Shown piece by piece: positions 57,216 to 64,000 of a DNA stretch of 64,000 nt; position 1 is the first letter of the stretch; every line of letters begins with the position of its first letter. This DNA is from Nocardioides sp. TF02-7 (GTDB lineage: Bacteria; Actinomycetota; Actinomycetes; Propionibacteriales; Nocardioidaceae), in assembly GCF_022437945.1 (NCBI RefSeq), contig NZ_CP092535.1, positions 3,720,001 to 3,784,000 of the forward strand, read 5' to 3'. A program made the position numbers and the translations under genes. Under the pieces are notes generated by a model. It ran no database searches. It was not told where the DNA came from and saw nothing but the letters and a program-made list of their open reading frames with translations.

Positions 57216-57829
57216 GCCAGCCCGTCGTGGCCGACGCACCTCCGGCGGAGGCGGAGCGGTCCGGCCGCCGGCTGCTGCTGCCCGCCGGCCTGGTCGGGCT
57301 GGGCGGCCTGCTCGGCGTGGTCGGCGGCTGGGCCTGGCACGCGTGGTGGTCGCCGGCTCGTCCGGGCCGGGTGTTCGAGACGGAGGACGGCGTGGTGTGG
57401 CTGCCGTTCCCGTGGGACCCGGGCCAGGCGCAGGTCTTCGCCGGCACGGCGCAGTACGCCGTCGTCGGGTTGGTCGGGGGCGTCCTGCTGGGCGTCGTCG
57501 CCGCGGTCACGGGGCGCCGCCGGGCCCTGGCGGCACTGGCCGGTCTCCTGCTCGCCACCGCCGTCGCGGCCGCCGTCACCTTCGTCGTCGGCACGGCGCT
57601 CGGCCCGCCGGACCCGCAGGGCCTGGCGGCGGAGAAGGGCGTCGGCGCGGAGCTGCCGTCGTCGATGCAGGTCGACGGCTGGACGCCCTACCTGTGCTGG
57701 TCGCTCGGCGGTCTCGTGGCCTGGCTGGCCGCGACCCTGCTGGTCAACAGCGCCGAGAACGTGCGCCGCCGGGAGGCCGGCGGCGGCTGGCTCAGGCCCG
57801 GCGGATCGGAGCCGTCACCGCCCGCGTGA
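57212..57829 (+). CDS. Four-helix membrane protein (DUF2567-like)
   Basis: 205 aa. Helices LLLPAGLVGLGGLLGVVGGW, YAVVGLVGGVLLGVVAAVTG, ALAALAGLLLATAVAAAVTF and YLCWSLGGLVAWLAATLLV, with RVFETEDGVVWLPFPWDPGQ between the first two. The layout resembles small DUF2567-type actinobacterial proteins; weak call. ATG overlaps the dnaE stop. Its last 38 bp overlap the convergent YbaK gene. Confidence 0.7.
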   Translation: MSQPVVADAPPAEAERSGRRLLLPAGLVGLGGLLGVVGGWAWHAWWSPARPGRVFETEDGVVWLPFPWDPGQAQVFAGTAQYAVVGLVGGVLLGVVAAVTGRRRALAALAGLLLATAVAAAVTFVVGTALGPPDPQGLAAEKGVGAELPSSMQVDGWTPYLCWSLGGLVAWLAATLLVNSAENVRRREAGGGWLRPGGSEPSPPA

Positions 57830-58283
57830 GCCGCACCAGGTCGGTCGGCGCGAGCTCGACCTCGAGCCCGCGGCGCCCGGCCGAGACGCACACCGTCGGC
57901 CAGTCGAGCGCCGAGTCGTCGACCACGGTGGGATGCGCGCGCTTCTGGCCGAGCGGCGAGATGCCGCCGACGACGTAGCCGGTCGCGCGCTCGGCCGCCT
58001 GTGGGTCGGCCATCACCGCGCGCCGGCCGCCCGCCGCCTTCGCGAGCGCCTTGAGGTCGAGCTGGCCCGACACCGGCACGACGGCGACCGTGAGCCGGCC
58101 GTCGACGTCGGCCAGCAGGGTCTTGAACACCCGGGCGGGGTCGACGCCGATCGCCGCGGCCGCCTCCTCGCCGTAGGACTCCGACCGCGGGTCGTGCTCG
58201 TACTCCTGGACGGTGAACGCCACGCCGGCCGCCGTCAGGACGGTGGTCGCGGGCGTCCCGCCCGCCGACTTCTTCTTCGCCAT
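57792..58283 (-). CDS. ybaK: Cys-tRNA(Pro)/Cys-tRNA(Cys) deacylase YbaK
   Basis: 163 aa of the canonical YbaK/EbsC type: PATTVLTAAGVAFTVQEYEH, EEAAAAIGVDPARVFKTLLA with the catalytic-lysine FKT motif, VAVVPVSGQLDLKALAKAAG and TGYVVGGISPLGQKRAHPTV. Clears Cys from tRNA(Pro). More typical than the paralogue at 21.3 kb. Tail-to-tail overlap with the preceding membrane-protein gene. Confidence 0.88.
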   Translation of the reverse strand: MAKKKSAGGTPATTVLTAAGVAFTVQEYEHDPRSESYGEEAAAAIGVDPARVFKTLLADVDGRLTVAVVPVSGQLDLKALAKAAGGRRAVMADPQAAERATGYVVGGISPLGQKRAHPTVVDDSALDWPTVCVSAGRRGLEVELAPTDLVRLTRAVTAPIRRA

Positions 58284-58306
58284 CGGCCCTCTGACCAGCC
58301 CGGTGC

Positions 58307-58972
58307 CTAGTTGGGCGACCAGCGGGTGCGGGCCACCTCGGTCGCGGGCAGCGAGGTGATCACGTTCATCGCCTGCAGCTCCTCCCGCAGCTGCTCGACG
58401 ACGAGCGCGAGGCGCTCGGCCGCGTCGGACGCCTCGAGCAGCTGCTGCCGCTCCGCCATCGGCAGCGGCGCGGACGCGGCGAGCACCCAGGAGAGGTACG
58501 TCGGGTCGGCCGGCAGCGCGCCGTCGTAGGGGTCGGTGGCGATCTGGGCCAGCGTGGCCCGGTAGGCCGTGAACGTCGCCCGTGCCCGCTCGACCAGCTC
58601 GGCCGGCACCCGCGCCTCGGGCTCCGGCAGGTCGGCGACCTCGCCGAGCGGGAACTGGTCGCCCGGGAGCAGCCGGTCGAGGCGGATCCGGTCGCGACCG
58701 ACCGCCACCACATCGAACGTGCCGTCGGCGTGGGCCTCGACGTCGGTGAGCTGGAGCCGGACCCCGACACGGAACAGCGACTGGGCTCCGTGGTCGCCCA
58801 CCTCGTAACCCTCGCGGATCGCCACCGAGCCGAACAGGCGCTCGGCCGGGTCGTCGACCCGCAGGAGGTGGTGCACCAGCGCGCGGTAGCGGTCCTCGAA
58901 GACGTGCAGCGGCACGCTCACGCCCGGGAACACCACCGTGCTCAGCGGGAACATCGGGAGCTGTGCCGTCAC
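58307..58972 (-). CDS. Lon substrate-binding (LAN) domain protein
   Basis: 221 aa. [67 protein letters not shown], then a helical part. It is the N-terminal domain of Lon without ATPase or protease; common stand-alone protein in actinobacteria beside hisD. Frame from GTG 58972 is intact; the region upstream in the same frame is antisense to hisD. Confidence 0.87.
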   Translation of the reverse strand: MTAQLPMFPLSTVVFPGVSVPLHVFEDRYRALVHHLLRVDDPAERLFGSVAIREGYEVGDHGAQSLFRVGVRLQLTDVEAHADGTFDVVAVGRDRIRLDRLLPGDQFPLGEVADLPEPEARVPAELVERARATFTAYRATLAQIATDPYDGALPADPTYLSWVLAASAPLPMAERQQLLEASDAAERLALVVEQLREELQAMNVITSLPATEVARTRWSPN

Positions 58973-59062
58973 ACGGTCGACACTAGTGCGGCGCACCGCG
59001 GGCCTCGTCCACCGGTCGTCGGCGAGGCGGGGGAAACCGAGGCCCGGCCGTAGAATCGGGCC

Positions 59063-60371
59063 ATGGCCCTCATCCGTCGCATCGACCTGCGTGACGCCGA
59101 CCCGGCACGGGTCGACTACCGCGCAGCCGTGCCCCCGCGCCGACTTCGACGTCGAAGCCGCGGTGCCGGCGGTGCATGCGATCTGCGAGGAGGTCCGGAC
59201 CCGCGGCGTCGACGCGATCCGCGAGCTGGGGGAGCGGTTCGACGGCGTGCGCGTCGACGACCTCCGGGTCGCCCCGGAGGCGATGACGGCCGCCCTCGAG
59301 CAGCTCGACCCCGACGTACGGGCCGGGCTGGAGGAGTCGATCGCGCGGCTCCGGGCGGCCAGCGAGCGCGAGCTCGAGGCCGACGTGGTCACCGACGTCG
59401 CGCCGGGTGCGCGGGTGGTGCAGCGCAAGGTGCCGGTCGACCGGGTGGGTCTCTACGTGCCCGGCGGCCTCGCGCCGCTGGTGTCCACGGTGCTGATGAA
59501 CGTCGTCCCGGCCCAGGTCGCCGGGGTCGGCTCGATCGCGCTCGCCAGCCCGCCGCAGAAGGACTTCGGCGGCTCCGTCCACCCGACGATCCTGGCCGCG
59601 TGCGCGCTGCTCGGCGTCGACGAGGTCTACGCCGTCGGCGGCGCGCAGGCGATCGCCATGTTCGCCTACGGCGTCGGGCCCTGTCGCCGGGTCGACCTGG
59701 TCACCGGCCCGGGCAACATCTACGTCGTCACCGCCAAGCGGATCCTCAAGGGCCTCGTCGGCATCGACTCCGAGGCGGGTCCGACCGAGGTGGCGATCCT
59801 CGCCGACGACAGTGCCGACCCGGTCTATGTCGCCGCCGACCTGGTCTCCGAGGCCGAGCACGACCCGCTCGCCGCGGCGGTGCTGATCACCGACTCGGTC
59901 GAGCTCGCCGACGCGGTGGAGGCCGAGCTGGAGCGGCAGGTCCCGGCCACCAAGCACGCCGAGCGGGTGCGCACGGCGCTGGCCGGGTCGCAGTCGGGCA
60001 TCGTGCTGGTCGCCGACCTCGACCAGGGCGTCGACGTCGCCAACGCCTACGCGTCGGAGCACCTCGAGATCCAGACCCGCGACGCGCACGCGGTGGCCGC
60101 GCGGATCCGCAACGCCGGCGCGATCTTCATCGGCCCGTTCGCGCCCACCGCGCTCGGCGACTACTGCGCGGGCTCCAACCACGTGCTGCCCACCGGCGGC
60201 TGCGCCTGCCACAGCAGCGGGCTCTCGGTGCGCTCGTTCACCAAGGCGGTGCACGTCGTCGACTACACCCGCGAGGGGTTGTCGGCCGTGCGCGACCACG
60301 TGGTGACGCTGGCCGAGGCCGAGGACCTGCCCGGCCACGGGCAGTCGGTCGCGATCAGGTTCGAGTCGTGA
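59063..60371 (+). CDS. hisD: Histidinol dehydrogenase
   Basis: 435 aa, last two steps of histidine synthesis (histidinol to histidine, Zn and NAD). [88 protein letters not shown]. One extra C in the run 59132-59136 separates the N-terminus [20 protein letters not shown] from the rest. First gene of the his operon; overlaps hisC by GTGA. Confidence 0.94.
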
Positions 60372-61473
60372 GCTGGCCCCCCGGTCCGGGAGGAGCTGCG
60401 GGGGATCGAGCCCTACGGCGCTCCCCCAGCTCTCGCTCGACGTGGCGCCGGTGCAGCTCAACGTCAACGAGAACCCCTACGGGCCGTCCGAGGAGTGTGT
60501 CGCCGACGTCGCGGCCGCGGTGGCGGACGCGGCGCGGACGCTCAACCGGTACCCCCGACCGCGAGCTCGTCGCGCTGCGCACCGCGCTGGCGTCGTACCT
60601 CTCCGGCGACGTGCCCGGCACGATCGAGCCGGCGCAGGTGTGGGCCGCCAACGGGTCCAACGAGGTGATGCTGCAGCTGCTCCAGGCCTTCGGCGGGCCG
60701 GGGCGGACCGCGGTGAGCTTCGCGCCGACGTACTCGATGTATCCCGAGTACGCCCGCGACACCAGCACCGCGTGGGTCACCGGGCGGCGCCAGGAGGACT
60801 TCTCGCTCGACCTCGACCGCGCACGAGAGCTGGTCGCCGAGGTGCGGCCGAGCGTGGTGCTGCTGCCGAGCCCCAACAACCCCACCGGCACCGCGTTGCC
60901 GCAGACGGCGGTGACGGCGCTCTGCGAGGCGGTGGGCGACGCCGGCGTCGTGGTGGTCGACGAGGCGTACGGCGAGTTCCGCCGCTCCGGCGTGCCGAGC
61001 GCGCTCGAGCTGTTGCCGGTGCACCGCAACCTGGTGGTGACGCGGACGATGAGCAAGGCGTTCGCCGGGGGCGGGCCTGCGGCTCGGCTACCTCGCCGCC
61101 GACCCGGCGATCTGCGACGCGATCCACGTCGTGCGGCTGCCCTCACCACCTCTCCGCGGTCACCCAGGCCGCCGCGCTCGCGGCGCTGCGGCACGCCCCC
61201 GAGCTGCTCGGCCGGGTCGACGAGCTGCGCGTCCAGCGCGACAAGACCGTGGCCTGGCTGCGCGACCAGGGGCTGCAGGTGGCCGACAGCGACGCCAACT
61301 TCTGCCTGTTCGGCACGTTCGCCGACCGGCATGCTGTCTGGCAGGGCCTGCTCGACCGCGGGGTGCTGATCCGCGAGACCGGCCCGGACGGCTGGCTCCG
61401 CGTGTCGATCGGCACGCCGGAGGAGATGGCGGCGTTCGAGGACGCCCTGACCGACGTGATGAAGGAGCTGTGA
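60368..61473 (+). CDS. hisC: Histidinol-phosphate aminotransferase
   Basis: 366 aa after removing five extra bases (60377-60382, 60423-60427, 60552-60556, about 61071-61076, and a T at 61143). [63 protein letters not shown] and PLP-lysine segment [19 protein letters not shown]. The heaviest indel load in the window; the 61143 event is not in a G/C run. Coupled to hisD and hisB by overlapping stop/start codons. Confidence 0.9.
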
Positions 61474-62093
61474 TGAGCAGGACCGCACGGATCGAGCGGC
61501 AGACCAGCGAGTCGAAGGTGCTCGTCGAGGTCGACCTCGACGGCACCGGCCGCCACGACGTCTCCACCGGCGTCGGGTTCTACGACCACATGCTGATCTC
61601 GTTCGCCCGGCACGGTCTGGTCGACCTCACCGTCCAGACCGACGGTGACGTGCACATCGACGCCCACCACACGGTCGAGGACACCGCGATCGTGCTCGGT
61701 CAGGCGCTGCGCCAGGCGCTCGGCGACAAGGTCGGCATCCGCCGGTTCGGCGACGCCACGGTGCCGCTCGACGAGGCGCTGGTGCAGGCCGTGGTCGACG
61801 TGTCCGGCCGGCCCTACTGCGTCCACACCGGCGAGCCGGAGGGGCAGCAGTACGTGCAGCTCGGCGGCACCACCCCGGCCTACCTCGGCTCGCTGACCAA
61901 GCACGTCTTCGAGACGATCGCCTTCCACGCCCACATCGCCCTGCACGTGCGGGTGCTGGCGGGGCGCGAGCCGCACCACATCGTGGAGACGCAGTTCAAG
62001 GCGTTCGCCCGCGCGTTCCGCGACGCGATCGCGCTCGACCCCCGCGAGACCGGGGGTCCCGTCCACGAAGGGTGCGCTGTAACCGGTGGCTGA
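61473..62093 (+). CDS. hisB: Imidazoleglycerol-phosphate dehydratase
   Basis: 206-aa monofunctional His[67 protein letters not shown]. The two DxHHxxED-type metal motifs are present. Overlaps hisC (TGATG) and hisH. Intact. Confidence 0.94.
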   Translation: MSRTARIERQTSESKVLVEVDLDGTGRHDVSTGVGFYDHMLISFARHGLVDLTVQTDGDVHIDAHHTVEDTAIVLGQALRQALGDKVGIRRFGDATVPLDEALVQAVVDVSGRPYCVHTGEPEGQQYVQLGGTTPAYLGSLTKHVFETIAFHAHIALHVRVLAGREPHHIVETQFKAFARAFRDAIALDPRETGGPVHEGCAVTGG

Positions 62094-62737
62094 CCGCAAG
62101 CCCAGCGTCGTCGTCCTCGACTACGGCTCGGGCAACCTCCGCTCCGCCGTGCGCGCGTTCGAGCGCGCCGGCGGCGACGTCACGCTGACCGCCGACCTCG
62201 ACACGGCGCTGGAGGCCGACGGCCTCGTCGTGCCCGGGGTGGGCGCGTTCGAGGCGTGCATGAACGGACTCCGCGCGATCCGCGGCGAGCGGGTGATCGC
62301 CCGCCGGCTCTCCGGCGGTCGCCCGGTGCTCGGCATCTGCGTCGGCATGCAGATCCTCTTCGAGCGCGGGATCGAGCACGGCGTCGAGACCGCGGGTTGC
62401 GGCGAGTGGCCCGGCGTCGTCGAGCGGCTCCAGGCCCCGGTCGTGCCGCACATGGGGTGGAACACCGTCCACGCCGCCGACGGCACCCGCCTGTTCGCCG
62501 GCATCGAGGACGAGCGGTTCTACTTCGTCCACTCCTACGGCGTCCGCGACTGGTCGCTGGTCACCAACGACCGCACGCCGGACTCCCCACCAGCCGCTGG
62601 TCACCTGGGCCGAGCACGGCGGCGACCGGTTCGTCGCCGCCGTCGAGAACGGCCCCCTCAGCGCCACCCAGTTCCACCCCGAGAAGTCCGGCGACGCCGG
62701 CGCCCAGCTGCTCCGCAACTGGGTCACGAGCCTCTGA
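62086..62737 (+). CDS. hisH: Imidazole glycerol phosphate synthase, glutamine amidotransferase subunit
   Basis: 216 aa. [35 protein letters not shown], nucleophile elbow [31 protein letters not shown] (catalytic His/Glu). Supplies ammonia to HisF. One extra C in the run 62585-62588 breaks [14 protein letters not shown]. Confidence 0.93.
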
Positions 62738-62748
62738 AAGCGACGGTC

Positions 62749-63483
62749 ATGCCTGACTACCTCGAGCTCCTGCCCGCCGTGGACATCAAGGGCGGCCAGG
62801 CCGTCCAGCTGGTGCAGGGCGTGAACGGGTCGGAGAAGCGGTTCGGCGACCCGCTGGAGGCGGCCATGCGCTGGCAGGAGGCCGGCGCGGAGTGGCTGCA
62901 CCTGGTCGACCTCGACGCCGCGTTCGGCACCGGCGAGAACCGCCGGTTCCAGGCCGAGATCGTCGGCCGGCTCGACATCAAGGTGGAGATGAGCGGCGGC
63001 ATCCGCGACGACGAGTCGCTGGAGGCCGCGATGGCCACCGGCTGCCGCCGGGTCAACATCGGCACCGCCGCGCTCGAGCAGCCCGAGTGGTGCGCCCGCG
63101 CGATCGCGACGTACGGCGACCGCGTTGCGGTGGGTCTCGACGTCCGGGGCCGCACCCTGGCCGCGCGCGGCTGGACCCGGGAGGGCGGCGACCTCTACGA
63201 GACCCTGGCCCGGCTCGACTCCGAGGGCTGCGCGCGCTACGTCGTGACCGACGTCAACAAGGACGGCATGCTGCAGGGCCCCAACCTGCAGCTGCTCCGC
63301 GACGTCTGCGCCGCCACCGACCGGCCGGTCGTCGCGTCCGGCGGCGTGACCACGCTCGACGACATCCGGGCGCTGATGGAGCTGGTGCCGCTGGGCGTCG
63401 AGGGCGCCATCGCCGGGACGGCGCTCTACACCGGGCAGTTCACGCTCGAGGACGCGCTCGCGCTGACCAAGGGCACGGCGTGA
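62749..63483 (+). CDS. priA: ProFAR isomerase HisA / PriA (probably bifunctional with TrpF activity)
   Basis: 244-aa TIM barrel: [89 protein letters not shown]. Actinobacterial PriA enzymes isomerise both ProFAR and PRA, serving histidine and tryptophan pathways; whether this one does depends on trpF elsewhere. Followed by hisF at GTGA. Confidence 0.9.
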   Translation: MPDYLELLPAVDIKGGQAVQLVQGVNGSEKRFGDPLEAAMRWQEAGAEWLHLVDLDAAFGTGENRRFQAEIVGRLDIKVEMSGGIRDDESLEAAMATGCRRVNIGTAALEQPEWCARAIATYGDRVAVGLDVRGRTLAARGWTREGGDLYETLARLDSEGCARYVVTDVNKDGMLQGPNLQLLRDVCAATDRPVVASGGVTTLDDIRALMELVPLGVEGAIAGTALYTGQFTLEDALALTKGTA

Positions 63484-64000
63484 CCCTCGCGGTGCGGGTG
63501 ATCCCGTGCCTCGACGTCGACGCCGGCCGGGTCGTCAAGGGGATCAACTTCCGCGAGCTGCGCGACGCCGGTGACCCGGTCGAGCTGGCGCGCACCTACG
63601 ACGCCGAGGGCGCCGACGAGCTGACGTTCCTCGACATCTCCGCCTCCCACGAGGGGCGCGCCACGACGATGGAGATCGTCGCCGCGACCGCGGAGCAGGT
63701 GTTCATCCCGCTGACCGTCGGTGGCGGCGTCTCGTCGGTGGCCGACGTCGACCGGCTGCTGCGGGCCGGCGCCGACAAGGTGGCGGTCAACACGGCCGCC
63801 ATCCAGCGGCCCGAGCTGGTCGCCGAGATCGCCGACCGGTTCGGCAACCAGGTGCTGGTGCTGTCGGTCGACGCCCGCCGGGTGACGGGGGAGGGCCGCA
63901 CCGACTCCGGGTTCGAGGTCACCACCCACGGCGGCCGGAAGTCGGCCGGGCTCGACGCGGTCGCGTGGGCGGCGCGGGCCTGCGAGCTCGGTGCGGGCGA
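63480..64000 (+). CDS. hisF: Imidazole glycerol phosphate synthase, cyclase subunit (5' part)
   Basis: First about 173 codons, cut by the right edge. [20 protein letters not shown] (catalytic Asp after CL), [66 protein letters not shown] barrel partner of HisH. GTG overlaps the priA stop. Intact to the edge. Confidence 0.93.
   Translation, partial: MTLAVRVIPCLDVDAGRVVKGINFRELRDAGDPVELARTYDAEGADELTFLDISASHEGRATTMEIVAATAEQVFIPLTVGGGVSSVADVDRLLRAGADKVAVNTAAIQRPELVAEIADRFGNQVLVLSVDARRVTGEGRTDSGFEVTTHGGRKSAGLDAVAWAARACELGAG

Overview
The window is a very high-GC actinobacterial chromosome segment. Codons end mostly in G or C, many genes start with GTG, and stop and start codons overlap (ATGA, GTGA) throughout. 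Gene content and order (class II DAHP synthase, PknL-type kinase beside an Rv2175c-type protein, polyprenyl synthase, metF, MoxR/DUF58/transglutaminase trio, mraZ to wag31, lspA, dnaE1, his operon) point to a Nocardioides-like member of the Nocardioidaceae. That placement is inference from synteny and composition. About 40 single-base indels, nearly all in runs of G or C, interrupt otherwise well conserved and often essential genes. I read these as sequencing or assembly errors: each gene is given over its full frame-corrected span, with the indel noted.

Layout. 1-8.6 kb: 3' part of a MurL-type epimerase, both families of DAHP synthase, threonine aldolase, an ECF sigma factor/ArsR-type regulator/hydrolase group with an operator, and a zinc-ribbon membrane protein. 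8.9-12.7 kb: endonuclease IV, an inverted pair of 22-bp tandem arrays, and a PASTA kinase divergent from an Rv2175c-type protein. 12.7-22.4 kb: AraC and WYL regulators, epoxide hydrolase, a MITE-like palindrome, polyprenyl synthase, metF, azlCD, a CrtI-like oxidoreductase and a YbaK protein. 22.4-25.3 kb: a nested palindrome, a LexA-type box, then HEPN protein, methyltransferase and DNA polymerase IV. 25.5-30.6 kb: DUF3040 and the TgpA/DUF58/MoxR group. 30.9-49.6 kb: the division and cell-wall (dcw) cluster mraZ, rsmH, ftsL-like, ftsI, murE, murF, mraY, murD-like, ftsW, murG, murC, ftsQ, ftsZ, pgeF, yggS, sepF, yggT, wag31. 49.8-58.9 kb: a DksA-type protein with a histone-like tail, lspA, rluD, GNAT, dnaE1, YbaK and Lon-domain proteins. 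59.1-64 kb: hisD-C-B-H-A-F, cut by the right edge.

The most unusual observation is the murD position of the dcw cluster. Even after indel correction its product has no ATP-binding GxxGKT motif and no C-terminal ligase domain, so it cannot be an ordinary D-glutamate ligase. A MurL-type UDP-MurNAc-L-Ala-L-Glu epimerase sits at the left edge. Together they suggest that the cell makes its D-Glu position by the MurD2/MurL route and keeps the old MurD as a non-catalytic remnant or scaffold. Other notable items are a tandemly duplicated mraW-type leader RNA, an MraZ operator laid over the mraZ promoter, the 22-bp arrays and several palindromic elements. I saw no tRNA, rRNA, CRISPR array or transposase gene.
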